Assembly: GCA_046351215.1 (NCBI GenBank)
Contig: JAXLYX010000034.1
Span: 1 to 37,798 of the forward strand
DNA: 37,798 nucleotides
Origin: JAXLYX01 sp046351215
Lineage (GTDB): Bacteria > Myxococcota_A > Polyangia > Polyangiales > Houyiibacteriaceae
Reading direction: 5' to 3'
The notes under the pieces are model-generated. The model ran no database searches and was not told the DNA's origin. It worked only from the letters and a program-made list of their open reading frames with translations. A program made the translations under genes and the position numbers. Positions 1-8,415 of this stretch are shown in pieces. Position 1 is the first letter of the stretch, and every line of letters begins with the position of its first letter.

Positions 1-459
1 GAGGTCCGGCTGCGTCGTCGGACCGAAGCGGATCGCGAGGTCGGCCTCGCGGCGCGCGAGATCGAGCTTCGCGTTCCCCGGGAGGATCTCGACGGTGATC
101 TTCGGATGCCGTGCGCGCAGGTCCGCGAGCCTCCGGCCGAGATGCCCCGCGAAGGTCTCGGACGTCGTGAGGCGCACGAGCCCCTCGGGCCGATCGTCCG
201 TGTCCGAGGCGACGTGCTCGATGTCGAGGATCGCGGCCTCGATACGCTCCGCATGCGGCCGGACGGCCTCGCCGGCACGCGTCGGGGAGAACCCGTCGCG
301 GGTCCTCACGAAGAGCTTCGCGCCGAGCGCCGCCTCCATCGCGGAGAGCCTACGTCCCACGGTGGTGTGCTCGACGCCGAGCGCGCGCGCGGCTCCCGCG
401 AGCGTGCGCGCGCGTTGGATCGCCAGGAAATACCGGAGATCGTTCCAGTCCAGCCCCAC
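1..459 (-). CDS. LysR-family transcriptional regulator, partial (C-terminus beyond left edge)
   Basis: The 153 visible codons encode the N-terminal winged helix-turn-helix of a LysR-type regulator (around LDWNDLRYFLAI, TLAGAARALGVEHTTVGRRL, LFVRTRDGF), then a linker helix and the first part of the effector-binding domain (LVRLTTSETFAGHLG). The protein would bind DNA in the cytoplasm and respond to a small ligand. I chose GTG at 459 because it puts the conserved DWNDLRYF block three residues after the start. An in-frame TTG at 498 is the alternative, and a stop at 511-513 bounds the frame. The gene is divergent from the O-methyltransferase at 655, the usual layout for a LysR protein and its target, so regulation of that gene is likely but inferred. 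The C-terminal half is off the window. Confidence 0.85.
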   Translation of the reverse strand, partial: MGLDWNDLRYFLAIQRARTLAGAARALGVEHTTVGRRLSAMEAALGAKLFVRTRDGFSPTRAGEAVRPHAERIEAAILDIEHVASDTDDRPEGLVRLTTSETFAGHLGRRLADLRARHPKITVEILPGNAKLDLARREADLAIRFGPTTQPDL

Positions 460-654
460 CCGTGCATCGTCGCACAGCCCCCGTGCGCGTTTTCCCAATT
501 CGTCGATCGCTCACACCGCTTTAACGTGCATGTGTCGCTGACGCCGGGGGAACGTGTCGCGACCGTGCCTCCGCCGGAGCCACGAGCCGAGCCGACCGCA
601 TCGTCGGCATTCGTCCGCGGGGGCCGGGAGGCTCCCCGTCCGAGGAGGGTAGCC
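460..654. promoter_or_regulatory. Divergent LysR/methyltransferase intergenic region
   Basis: These 195 bp separate two divergent genes and should hold both promoters and any LysR operator. AACGTG occurs twice (523-528 and 551-556), each with TGTCGC close downstream, in the least GC-rich part of the gap. This could be a regulator site but does not clearly match the T-N11-A LysR consensus. A GGAGGG ribosome-binding site lies at 644-649 before the methyltransferase ATG. Confidence 0.35.
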
Positions 655-1674
655 ATGTCCGATTCGATGGAACTTCCACCGCCCGCCCGCGTCTTCGGCC
701 TCATCACCGGGATGTGGGCCGCCCAGGCCGCCGCGACCTGCGCGAGCCTCGGCATCCCCGACGTGCTCGCCCACGGCCCCAAGACGGCCGAGGAAGTCGC
801 GAAGGCGCTCTCGCTGCACTCCGGGGCCACGTACCGCCTCCTGCGCGGCGTCGCCTCGGTCGGGGTGCTCCGCAAGACGGAGGACGGCCGCTTCGCGCTC
901 ACGCCCGTCGGCGAGCTGCTCCGCAAGGGAGTCCCCGGCTCGATGCGCTCGCTGCTGATCGCCGAGATGGCGCCCGGCCATTGGCTGCCATGGGCCGACC
1001 TCGCGCATTCCGTCCGCACCGGCGAGCCCGCGGTCCCGAAGACCTTGGGCATGGACGCGTGGTCGTACTACCGCGCGCATCCCGAAGAAGAGCGCTTCTT
1101 CTCCGAGGGCATGACCGGGATCTCGGCGATGGCGACCGGCGCCGTCCTCGCGAGCTATTCGTTCGCCGACGCGAAGAAGGTCGTCGACGTCGGAGGCGCG
1201 CACGGAGGCTTCCTCGCGGCGGTGCTGAACCGCGAGCCGACCGCGAAGGGCGTGCTCTTCGACCAGCCGCAGGTCGTCGAGAGCGCGGGCGCCACGCTCG
1301 AGGCCGCGGGCGTCGCTTCCCGCGTCGAGCGCGTCGGCGGGAGCTTCTTCGAGTCGGTCCCGGCCGGCGGCGACGTCTACCTGCTGAAGCACATCCTCCA
1401 CGATTGGAACGACGCCGAATGCGTCGCGATCCTCGAGCGCGTCCGGGCCGCGATGGCGCCGGGGGCGAAGGTCGTGGTGGTCGAGATGCTGATCACCGAC
1501 GACGGACCGCCCTCGCCCGCGCCGCTCATGGACCTCAACATGCTCGTCATGCTGACGGGCCGGGAACGCACCGCCGAGGAGTTCGGCGCGCTCTTCGCCA
1601 AGGCGGGTCTCCGGCTCGCCGGCGTGACGCCCACGCACTCGCCGATGGCGGTGATCGAGGCCGTCGCCGGCTGA
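655..1674 (+). CDS. SAM-dependent O-methyltransferase (plant-OMT/DnrK type)
   Basis: A 339-aa methyltransferase of the class that methylates hydroxyl groups on aromatic small molecules and natural products. Residues 10-100 form the winged-helix dimerisation domain typical of acetylserotonin and caffeate O-methyltransferases. SAM motif I is VVDVGGAHGG (177-186) and an acidic residue follows in LFDQP (201-205). The catalytic block LKHILHDWND spans 244-253 with the probable general base H249. MDLNMLVMLTGRERT (292-306) is the usual late motif. Length is normal for the family. ATG 655 follows GGAGGG at 644-649; the frame is open further upstream but lacks family similarity there. The substrate cannot be read from sequence. 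The divergent LysR gene suggests induction by a small molecule. Confidence 0.9.
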   Translation: MSDSMELPPPARVFGLITGMWAAQAAATCASLGIPDVLAHGPKTAEEVAKALSLHSGATYRLLRGVASVGVLRKTEDGRFALTPVGELLRKGVPGSMRSLLIAEMAPGHWLPWADLAHSVRTGEPAVPKTLGMDAWSYYRAHPEEERFFSEGMTGISAMATGAVLASYSFADAKKVVDVGGAHGGFLAAVLNREPTAKGVLFDQPQVVESAGATLEAAGVASRVERVGGSFFESVPAGGDVYLLKHILHDWNDAECVAILERVRAAMAPGAKVVVVEMLITDDGPPSPAPLMDLNMLVMLTGRERTAEEFGALFAKAGLRLAGVTPTHSPMAVIEAVAG

Positions 1675-1682
1675 GCGCTGCG

Positions 1683-1698
1683 CCGGGCGTCAGCCCGG
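1683..1698. terminator. Bidirectional hairpin between convergent genes
   Basis: A perfect 6-bp stem (CCGGGC at 1683-1688, GCCCGG at 1693-1698) closes the four-base loop GTCA. It lies 9 bp after the methyltransferase stop, and the loop contains the stop codon of the opposing hydrolase. There is no T-tract, so this is a candidate terminator only. Confidence 0.4.
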
Positions 1699-2556
1699 AC
1701 CGTCGCCCAGCCAGGCCGCGACGTCGGCCGCGATCGTTGCAGGTGCATCGAACGGGCCGAAGTGGCCGTAGGCCTCGAAGCGCCGGGGCTCCCCGGCGCC
1801 GAGCTTCGCGGCGACGGCCGCGGCGAAGGCGACGGGACCGTCGGGCCCGAGCCTGCCCATCGCGAGCCGCACCCGCGTACCGAGGGTGTCCGCGACGTCG
1901 AAGGCGCCGCTCTCGCCGGCGGTCCGGTAGAGGGCGGCCTCGAAGGCGGGCTTGCAGCGGAGCGAGACCGAGCCGTCTTCGTCCGGCTCGAGCGCGTCGT
2001 CGACGTAGGCGGCGAGCGCTTCCGCGTCGAAGAGGGCGAAAGGCGGCTTCGCGCGGAAGTTCGCGTGGGCCGCCTCGCGGCTCTCGAAGCGGGCGCGGCG
2101 CTTCTCCGCCATCTCGGCCATCGCGTTCCGGGCGCCGAAGCCCGGGATCACGTTCGGCGGAGGGATCACCGGCTCGTAGAAGTAGAGCGACGCGAAGCGA
2201 CCGGGGCGTCGGGCGGCGGCGAGGGTCAGCGCCGCGCCCCCGAGCGAATGGCCGAAGCCGTGGAGCGTGGCGCCCTCGGGCACGAGCTCGGAGTCGAGCA
2301 CGGCGAGCACGTCGTCGCCGAACTCGCGCCAATCGAAGGTCGGCTCGCTCGGGCTCGAGCTCGCGCCGTGGTAGCGGAGATCGATGCCGAGGCAGCGCAC
2401 GCCCGTGCCGAGCGCGCGCGCGAGCGGCGCGTACATGGGCGCGCAGAACCCGAGCGCGTGGCAGAAGACGAGCACGGGGGCGTCGTCCGGGGCCGCGTTC
2501 AGGGGATGGACGGCGATGCGGACGCCGTGCGTCGAGGAGACGAAGACGGGAGCCAT
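1690..2556 (-). CDS. Alpha/beta-hydrolase fold protein
   Basis: A 288-aa alpha/beta hydrolase. The oxyanion strand LVFCHALGF is near residues 29-37, the nucleophile elbow GHSLGG places the serine at S104, and a late histidine in the YGHFGPFDAP segment is a plausible catalytic base. No signal peptide is visible, so it should be cytoplasmic. The substrate is unknown; the family includes esterases, C-C hydrolases and haloperoxidase-like enzymes. ATG 2556 starts 35 bp after the amidase stop on the same strand, so the two are probably co-transcribed. Two hydrolases of different folds in tandem suggest a catabolic or detoxifying unit, which is inference. Confidence 0.85.
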   Translation of the reverse strand: MAPVFVSSTHGVRIAVHPLNAAPDDAPVLVFCHALGFCAPMYAPLARALGTGVRCLGIDLRYHGASSSPSEPTFDWREFGDDVLAVLDSELVPEGATLHGFGHSLGGAALTLAAARRPGRFASLYFYEPVIPPPNVIPGFGARNAMAEMAEKRRARFESREAAHANFRAKPPFALFDAEALAAYVDDALEPDEDGSVSLRCKPAFEAALYRTAGESGAFDVADTLGTRVRLAMGRLGPDGPVAFAAAVAAKLGAGEPRRFEAYGHFGPFDAPATIAADVAAWLGDGPG

Positions 2557-2591
2557 GCGTGCTCGGAGGATGGGGGCTCGCGCCGCCTCGT

Positions 2592-4103
2592 TCAATCGGA
2601 GAGAGGCGGCTTCCGGAAACCTCCGGCGACGCCCGCGACGAGGCGCGCGAATTCGATCGTCGTCCGGTCCTCGTAGGGGGCGCCGAGGATCTGCACGTTC
2701 ACGGGCGCCCCGTCCGCCGTGAGGCCGACCGGCGCGCTCGTGGCGGGGAGCCCGAGGAGGGTCGCGGGCGAGATCCACATGAACTGGTCGGCGTAGTGGC
2801 GCTGCTTGCCGTCGACGGGCATCCGCCGGAAGGCCATCGTGGAGTGGTCGTGGCGGATCGCCGTCGTGATCGTCGGAGGTGCGAGGATCACGTCGTAGCG
2901 CCCGAAGACCGCGGAGAAGGTCTCGCGCAGCCGCAGGCCCTCCTCCTGGAGGTCGAGCCACCCGCCGACCCCCTTCGTCATGCCCGCGACGAAATGATCG
3001 AGCGCGAAGGGCAGATCGGCCACGCGACCCATGGCGCGCATGAAGGGCGCCGTCGCTCGACCGAAGGGCGTGACCATGCCGTTCCGGCGCAGGTCCGAGG
3101 GCGTCATCCACGCCTTCATCACGCTGCCCATCTGCGCGATGTACGCCGGGTAGAGGTCGCGGAGACCCATGCCGCCCGGGGCTCCGCGATCGACCTGCAC
3201 GCCGGCGGCCTCGAGGGCGCGCGCGAGCTCGCCGTACGTCGCCGCCATGCGCGAGTCGATCGGGCAGTCGGGATCGTCGATCCAGAGCAGCACGCGGAAG
3301 CGCTCGAGGCGGTCGTGTCGGGGCGCCGGGAGCTCGAGCTTCCAGCCCGGCGAGAGCGCCGCGTGCGGTCCGACGAGCAGCTCGAACACCAGGCGGAGGT
3401 CTTCCGCGGTGCGGGCCATCGGACCCGCGACGGCGAGCACGGGCTCCGAGACGTGACCGACCTCGGCGGCGACGTGGCCTCGAAGGGGGATGATGCCGTA
3501 CGTCGCCTTGTGCCCGTAGACGCCGCAGAAATGGGCCGGGATGCGGATCGAGCCGCCGATGTCGCTGCCGAGCTCGATCGGCGTGAAGCCCGCGGCGAGC
3601 GAGGCCGCGGAGCCGCCCGACGAGCCGCCCGGCGTACGGTCGAGGCTCCAGGGGTTGTTCGTCGTCCCGTAGACGTCGTTGTAGGACTGGATGTCCATCG
3701 CCTTGTAGGGGACGTTGGTCTTGGCGAAGACGATGGCGCCCGCGTCGAGCAGGCGCTGCACCGCCGGCGCGGCAGCCTCCGGACGATGCGACGCGAGCTC
3801 GGGATTGCCGCCCGTGCAGGGCATGCCGGGCATCTCCCAGGTGTCCTTCAGCGTCATCGGGAGCCCGTGCAGCGGCCCCCAGCTCTCGCCACGCTTCCGC
3901 GCCTGGTCGGCCTCGTCGGCACGCTTCCGCGCGGCCTCGAGGTCCGTCGCGACCACCGCGTTGAGCTTCGGGTTCACGGCCTCGATCCGGGCCACGTAGG
4001 CCTCGAGGAGCTCGCGCGAGCCGAGGCGGCCCTCGCGGAGGAGCTCGAGAAGCTCGATCGCACTCGCATACGGCAGGGAAGAATCGGTCACGGAGCGTTC
4101 CAT
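2592..4103 (-). CDS. Amidase-signature family hydrolase
   Basis: A 503-aa amidase-signature enzyme that hydrolyses carboxamides with a Ser-cisSer-Lys triad. The lysine is K86 in PMTLKDTWEMPG, the cis-serine S162 in GGSSGGSAAS, and the nucleophile S185 in GSDIGGSIRIPA. The length fits the fatty-acid-amide-hydrolase/6-aminohexanoate-cyclic-dimer-hydrolase-like subgroup rather than GatA, since no GatB or GatC lies nearby. ATG 4103 puts the family-typical PYASAIELLELLREG block near residue 11. An in-frame ATG at 4190 would add 29 low-complexity residues and is less likely. It is upstream of the hydrolase at 1690-2556 and downstream of top6A on the same strand. The physiological amide is unknown. 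Confidence 0.92.
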   Translation of the reverse strand: MERSVTDSSLPYASAIELLELLREGRLGSRELLEAYVARIEAVNPKLNAVVATDLEAARKRADEADQARKRGESWGPLHGLPMTLKDTWEMPGMPCTGGNPELASHRPEAAAPAVQRLLDAGAIVFAKTNVPYKAMDIQSYNDVYGTTNNPWSLDRTPGGSSGGSAASLAAGFTPIELGSDIGGSIRIPAHFCGVYGHKATYGIIPLRGHVAAEVGHVSEPVLAVAGPMARTAEDLRLVFELLVGPHAALSPGWKLELPAPRHDRLERFRVLLWIDDPDCPIDSRMAATYGELARALEAAGVQVDRGAPGGMGLRDLYPAYIAQMGSVMKAWMTPSDLRRNGMVTPFGRATAPFMRAMGRVADLPFALDHFVAGMTKGVGGWLDLQEEGLRLRETFSAVFGRYDVILAPPTITTAIRHDHSTMAFRRMPVDGKQRHYADQFMWISPATLLGLPATSAPVGLTADGAPVNVQILGAPYEDRTTIEFARLVAGVAGGFRKPPLSD

Positions 4104-4225
4104 CGCTTTCGAGGGGAAGGGTCTGTGCGCGGAAGTCTGGGTGGGACCGGGCGACGAGCCGAGGGATCGAGGGGACGTTCGATCTGTCATTTCCGGCCAA
4201 GCGAGCCACCGCCGCCGGCCCCGGC

Positions 4226-5329
4226 CTAGGGCAGGAACCTCTCCGGCGCGGCGAGCTTCCTCGGGAGGTACTCCTCGATCACGTAGTTGAGGCCCCATTT
4301 CGCGAGGGCCTGCTGCTCGGCCCGCACGCCCATGGCGACGAGGCGCTCGATGGCCTCGCTCCACGCGGGATGCGCCTGGAAGAAGGGATCGTGGGCCAGG
4401 GCGTCGTGCGCCCGCTTCCGGTCGAGCTCGTCGAGGGGATGCGTGGCGTCCTCGAGCCGGTAGTCGCGGATGTCGTCCGGCGTGACGCCGAGGAAGCGCG
4501 CCGTGGGCACGGCGTAGGCCGAGCCCGCGTGGAGCGAGCTCGCCGAGCCGACCTTCAGCGTCCGGTAGATGTTGGCGAAGCCGTAGGGATCGCAGTCGGT
4601 GAAGCAATGGATCGGGAGGCCGAGGTCGTCCGCGAGGCGACGGAGGAAGCGGCGCGTCGCCCGCGTGGGCACGCCGCCGAGCTCGACGAGGATGCAGGGC
4701 ATCCGATCCCAGAATCGATGCTGGTGCAAGCGCTGGAACATGCCGCCCGTCTCGATCGCGAGGACGAAGGCGGCGTCGCTCTCGAAGCGGACGTGCTCGA
4801 GGCTCCGGGGCGCGGCGTAGGCGCCCTTCCCAAGCGCTCGACAATCGACGCGGACGGGCGCCTCGCCCGGGGTCTCGTCGATCACGACGAGGCGGCCGGC
4901 GACCGAGCCTCCGTGGGCCTCCGGGAGGAAGCCGAGGGCCTCCCGCGTGAGGCCGACGAGGGAGGCCATGGCCTCGAGGTCGGCGAGGATCGCGTCGGAC
5001 TCCGGCTGCTCGTGGAAGCGGCAATCGCCCCAATTCTTGCTGACGTAGTACGCCTCCCGCTTCGTCGCGAAGTCGCCCTCCGCGGCGAGCTCGCGTGCGA
5101 GGGCCGCGAGCCTCAGCGTCTGCGCGAAGGCCCGGACCGAGCCGACGTCGAGGCCTCGGTGGAGGCGGCGGGGACCGAGCTCGAAGCTCCCGCGCGCCGG
5201 GTCGTAGAGGACGTTGGCGAGCGTCCGCGCGGGGATCGAGAGCTCGGGGAGCCGGTCCTCGTCGATCGCCGTCTCGACCTCGCGGGCGAGGCCGAGGAGG
5301 AAGGCGAGCGCCTCGTCGCGCGCGCTCAT
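4226..5329 (-). CDS. top6A: DNA topoisomerase VI subunit A (Top6A/Spo11-type)
   Basis: The 367-aa DNA-cleaving subunit of type IIB topoisomerase VI, which makes a transient double-strand break through a 5'-phosphotyrosyl bond. The winged-helix catalytic motif KREAYYVSKNW places the tyrosine at Y95. The Toprim domain follows, with the metal-binding glutamate E193 in LAIETGGMF and the DxD pair D245/D247 in TDCDPYGFANIYRTLKVG. HRFWDRMPCILVELGGVPT and the C-terminal KWGLNYVIEEYLPRKL also fit Top6A. Length matches archaeal Top6A (about 350-390 aa), so it appears intact. ATG 5329 overlaps the top6B stop by 4 nt, which fits the 1:1 A2B2 assembly. Bacteria normally rely on gyrase and topo IV, so this enzyme is an unusual addition. 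Confidence 0.93.
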   Translation of the reverse strand: MSARDEALAFLLGLAREVETAIDEDRLPELSIPARTLANVLYDPARGSFELGPRRLHRGLDVGSVRAFAQTLRLAALARELAAEGDFATKREAYYVSKNWGDCRFHEQPESDAILADLEAMASLVGLTREALGFLPEAHGGSVAGRLVVIDETPGEAPVRVDCRALGKGAYAAPRSLEHVRFESDAAFVLAIETGGMFQRLHQHRFWDRMPCILVELGGVPTRATRRFLRRLADDLGLPIHCFTDCDPYGFANIYRTLKVGSASSLHAGSAYAVPTARFLGVTPDDIRDYRLEDATHPLDELDRKRAHDALAHDPFFQAHPAWSEAIERLVAMGVRAEQQALAKWGLNYVIEEYLPRKLAAPERFLP

Positions 5330-6957
5330 GTCGCCCTCCTCTTCCGCTCGACCGTCGCCGCGAGATGGCCGACGAGCGCGGCCCTGCGTGCGTCGCCGAG
5401 CTCGAGGAGGCTCGCGAGCGCTAGGCCCACGTGCGGGAGATAGCGCTCGATGGCGAGGCGCTTCTCGAGCTCGTCCTCGAGGCTCGCCTCGCGCCGCAGA
5501 TGCGCGGCGAGCGCGCGACCCGCGCTGCGGAGCGCGAGACCGAGCTCGCGGAGGATCTCGGGATCGGCCGCGATCGCCTCCTTCGCCTCCGAGGTGAAGG
5601 GAACCCAGCTCGAGGCGACGTGCACCACGAGCCGGAGCGGACCGAGCGGCAGCCCACCCTCGGGCTGGTCGAGCCCGTAGCGGCGGAACGGCGTCGCGAT
5701 CACCGCCTGCGTGATGGCGCAATGCGAAGCCTGGTGGAGCAGCGGAACCCGGTTCGCGAAACGGAGCACGCGCGCGGGCGCACGCGCCGTGGGCTCGCTC
5801 GCCTTCCCTCCCTTGCGCCGGAGGTGGCCGTCCTCCGTGACCTCGACGTGGGCCTCGTCGACGTGGCCGTAGGCGAGGCCGACCTCGACGACGAAGACGT
5901 GGCCCCGGTACACGGCCGGGGGTCGCGTGACGGCGACGTGGAAGCGCGCCGGCAGCTCGGCGGCGAGCCCGCGCAGGATGGCCGCCTCGCCGATCGGGAC
6001 GACGACGTCGCGACGCGGCGCGGGCACGCGCGCCTCGGCGAGGGCTCGGTGGAGGAGCGCCACCTTCTTCGCCGAGAGGCGGTGGGGGTTCCCGTGGAGC
6101 TCGAGCCCACCGCCCGAGGCCTGCACGATCGCTTCCGCGCGCGCCCGACCGATGCCCGCGAGCTCGTCGACGAGGAAGCCCGAGAGCGTCCGATGGTGCG
6201 TCTCCTTCAGCATGGCGGCGAGGCGACCGAGCTCGATGCCGTGCGGATGCGGGGCCACGCGCGGAGCGAGCGGAGGTCGCCTGCGGACGCCGCGCTCGAA
6301 GACGATGGTGTTCCCGTCCGGCTCGACGAGCCTCAGCGTCGCGTGCGGATTCGCGAGCGAGGTCAGCTTGAGGAAGAGCGCGATCGAATGAGGCCCGTGG
6401 TGGTACTGGCCCTCGAGCACGAGCTCCACGCGCGTGCCGTGCGGCGCCTCGAAGCGCGTCTCGCGCGGCCCGCGGATCACGGGGCGATTGTGCGTGGTGT
6501 CGATCGTCACCCGCAGCTCGTGGGCCGGCTTCTTCGGGGAGGTTCGCGTGACGATGCGCACGGGCGCGCCGGTCGTGAGCTGGGCGACCATGCCGGCGGC
6601 CGCGATGCCGAGGCCCTGCTGGCCGCGCGACTGCCGCGGATGGTGGAACTTCGAGCCGTAGAGGAGCTTCCCGAAGATGCGGCCGACCTGCGCCTCGACG
6701 ATGCCGGGGCCGTTGTCCGTCACCGCGACCCGGTGGCGATCCTTCCCGAGCTTCTCGATCGCGACCGTGACCTCGGGCAGGTAACCGGCCTCCTCGCAGG
6801 CGTCGAGCGCGTTGTCGACGGCCTCCTTCACGGCCGCGAGCAGGACGCGCTCGGAGGAGTCGAAGCCGAGCAGATGCCGATTGGCAGCGAAGAATTCCGA
6901 GACCGAGATCGCGCGCTGCTCGGTCGCCAGGGCCTCGGCGCTGCGACGGCGGGCCAC
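5326..6957 (-). CDS. top6B: DNA topoisomerase VI subunit B (GHKL ATPase)
   Basis: The 543-aa ATPase subunit of topoisomerase VI. Its GHKL fold binds ATP and drives strand passage with subunit A. In order: the N-terminal strap ISVSEFFAANRHLLGF (17-32), N-box KEAVDNALDA (44-53), DNGPGI (81-86), the Topo VI hallmark RGQQGLGIAAAG (111-122), a helix-two-turn-helix region (around LVDELAGIGRARAEAI), and a transducer domain with VPFTSEAKEAIA, which should carry the switch lysine. GTG 6957 starts exactly at the conserved N-terminus and lies 1 nt after the preceding gene's stop. An upstream in-frame ATG at 6996 would overlap that gene by 38 bp. The stop overlaps the top6A start (ATGA). Closest relatives are expected in archaea and scattered bacteria. 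Confidence 0.93.
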   Translation of the reverse strand: MARRRSAEALATEQRAISVSEFFAANRHLLGFDSSERVLLAAVKEAVDNALDACEEAGYLPEVTVAIEKLGKDRHRVAVTDNGPGIVEAQVGRIFGKLLYGSKFHHPRQSRGQQGLGIAAAGMVAQLTTGAPVRIVTRTSPKKPAHELRVTIDTTHNRPVIRGPRETRFEAPHGTRVELVLEGQYHHGPHSIALFLKLTSLANPHATLRLVEPDGNTIVFERGVRRRPPLAPRVAPHPHGIELGRLAAMLKETHHRTLSGFLVDELAGIGRARAEAIVQASGGGLELHGNPHRLSAKKVALLHRALAEARVPAPRRDVVVPIGEAAILRGLAAELPARFHVAVTRPPAVYRGHVFVVEVGLAYGHVDEAHVEVTEDGHLRRKGGKASEPTARAPARVLRFANRVPLLHQASHCAITQAVIATPFRRYGLDQPEGGLPLGPLRLVVHVASSWVPFTSEAKEAIAADPEILRELGLALRSAGRALAAHLRREASLEDELEKRLAIERYLPHVGLALASLLELGDARRAALVGHLAATVERKRRAT

Positions 6958-6958
6958 G

Positions 6959-7471
6959 CTACCGCCTCGTCGGCGCGAAGCCGTCGAGGGCGACACGCCT
7001 TCCGTCGCAGGGCTCCTCGAGCGCGTGCAGCGTGATGCCGTTGCAGCTCGCGGCGAAGTCGACGCGGTAGGTGCCTCGCTGTCCCGCGGGGCAGGCGAGG
7101 TAGGTGGGATTCGAGCCCGTGTCCGTGACGGTGAGGGTCGTTCCGTCGAGCGACCAGGTCCCGCTCAGGCTCGAGGCGCCGATCGCGCTCGCATAGCTTC
7201 CTCCGGCTGCGAGGGTCCAGACGTTCGTCTGTCCCGCGAAGGGTCCCGCGGGGACCCGACCCGCCCAGGTCCCGGCGAGCGCGCAGGCCGCGCCCCCACT
7301 CGAGGCCTCCGTCCCCGCGTCCCGCGCACGCCTCGCGCGGGGCTTCGTTGCAGATGCAACGTTCTCTCGGTCGAGGGCGCCTGCCGCGGGGACGAGCGCG
7401 TCGAGCGCGAACGGGGCGACGAGGACCGAGGCCAGCGCGGTGGCGACGAGGGAGGGACGTGCAATCGACAT
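6959..7471 (-). CDS. Small secreted protein, unknown function
   Basis: A 170-aa protein with an N-terminal hydrophobic signal (SLVATALASVLVAPFALDAL, residues 7-26), a low-complexity Ala/Arg linker, and a compact C-terminal domain. That domain shows a TLAAGGSYASAIG...SGTWSLDGTTLTVTD...GTYRVDF pattern typical of small beta-barrel, lipocalin-like or META-like exported domains. Four cysteines in the mature part (ACAL, LACPA, ASCNG, EPCDG) could form two disulfides. It ends one base before the top6B GTG, so it is likely in the same transcript and translationally coupled, although an exported protein has no obvious link to a topoisomerase. Function unknown. Confidence 0.7.
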   Translation of the reverse strand: MSIARPSLVATALASVLVAPFALDALVPAAGALDRENVASATKPRARRARDAGTEASSGGAACALAGTWAGRVPAGPFAGQTNVWTLAAGGSYASAIGASSLSGTWSLDGTTLTVTDTGSNPTYLACPAGQRGTYRVDFAASCNGITLHALEEPCDGRRVALDGFAPTRR

Positions 7472-7545
7472 GCGGGGCTCCGTGGGGCGTCGGGAATGGC
7501 GATCATCTACGCACGCGGGGCGGCCGAGGAAGCGGCCCTCCGGGC

Positions 7546-8352
7546 TCATCGCAAGGCGAGCAGGACGCGCACGCCGAAGAGGACGAGGGCGAATGCGAGA
7601 GCCACCCACGAACGACGCGCGGCGGCCCGGGCGGTGGCGAGGACCGGAGGGTCGAGGGCCGGGCCCGCCCCGAGGCGTGCGAGCGCGGCGCCGTCGACGA
7701 CGACGAGGACCGTGGCGAGACCCACGGCGAGGAACGAGGCGACCGGCGCGGGTCCCGGCACGCCCGACACCTTCCCGAGCCCGAAGGGAAACGACAGCGC
7801 GGCGACGACGCCGACGGCCGAGCGCCAGGGCTCGCGCTCGACCAGGGGGCGCGCCGGAGAGCCCGTGGGCTCGCGTCCGGCGTCTGCGGCGGCTCCGACG
7901 ACGAAGGCGACCGGGAGCAGCCAGAGCCCCGCCAGCGCGAGGGGCACGGCGAGCACGACGCCGAGCATCTGCAGCAGGTCCACGACCACCGAGCCGAGGG
8001 TGTCCCGGGGCCCGAAGAGGGTCGCGCCGGGCTCGTACGTCCGCGCGAGAGCGACTCCGAAGAGGACGACGAGCACGCCGACGAAGAGGAGGTAGCAGGA
8101 GCCGAAGACCGGCGCGGTGCCGACGCGATGCTCGCCGCGCGCGATCTCGCGGCCTTGCTTCCGGTGCAGCCGCAGACCGACCGCGGATGCGACGAGCGCG
8201 ACCGCCAGGACCACGGGCCACTCCCGGCCACCGACGAGGCGCGCGGCGATGACGCCCGCCATCGTGCCGACGAAGGCGAACGGCGCTCCGATCGAGGCGG
8301 GAGCGAAGGGCGTCGTCTCGGTGGTGAGTCGGATGGGGGCCGAGGGGAACAT
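7546..8352 (-). CDS. Multi-spanning membrane protein, unknown function
   Basis: A 268-aa protein with about six or seven hydrophobic segments: FAFVGTMAGVIAARLV; WPVVLAVALVASAVGL; FGSCYLLFVGVLVVLFGVAL; VVVDLLQMLGVVLAVPLALAGLWLLPVAFVVG; SAVGVVAALSFPFGLG; VASFLAVGLATVLVVVDGAAL; and a C-terminal helix WVALAFALVLFGVRVLLAL. No catalytic or transport motif is recognised. I chose ATG 8352; an in-frame GTG at 8379 would add nine residues. It lies 74 bp upstream of the small secreted protein gene and 63 bp downstream of the lipoprotein gene on the same strand. It is probably an inner-membrane protein of a lineage-specific family. Confidence 0.65.
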   Translation of the reverse strand: MFPSAPIRLTTETTPFAPASIGAPFAFVGTMAGVIAARLVGGREWPVVLAVALVASAVGLRLHRKQGREIARGEHRVGTAPVFGSCYLLFVGVLVVLFGVALARTYEPGATLFGPRDTLGSVVVDLLQMLGVVLAVPLALAGLWLLPVAFVVGAAADAGREPTGSPARPLVEREPWRSAVGVVAALSFPFGLGKVSGVPGPAPVASFLAVGLATVLVVVDGAALARLGAGPALDPPVLATARAAARRSWVALAFALVLFGVRVLLALR

Positions 8353-8415
8353 CGGGGTGCGTGGACGAGACCTACGCACGGGAGCCCCGGCCTGCAGGCA
8401 GGAGGCGTCGGAACC

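Noticed and set aside
714..4229. Very long open frame on the plus strand (about 1170 codons) overlapping the methyltransferase, hydrolase and amidase genes
   Set aside because: It is an Arg/Ala/Gly/Pro-rich translation with no motif. Such frames arise opposite or out of phase with real genes because GC-rich third positions avoid stops.
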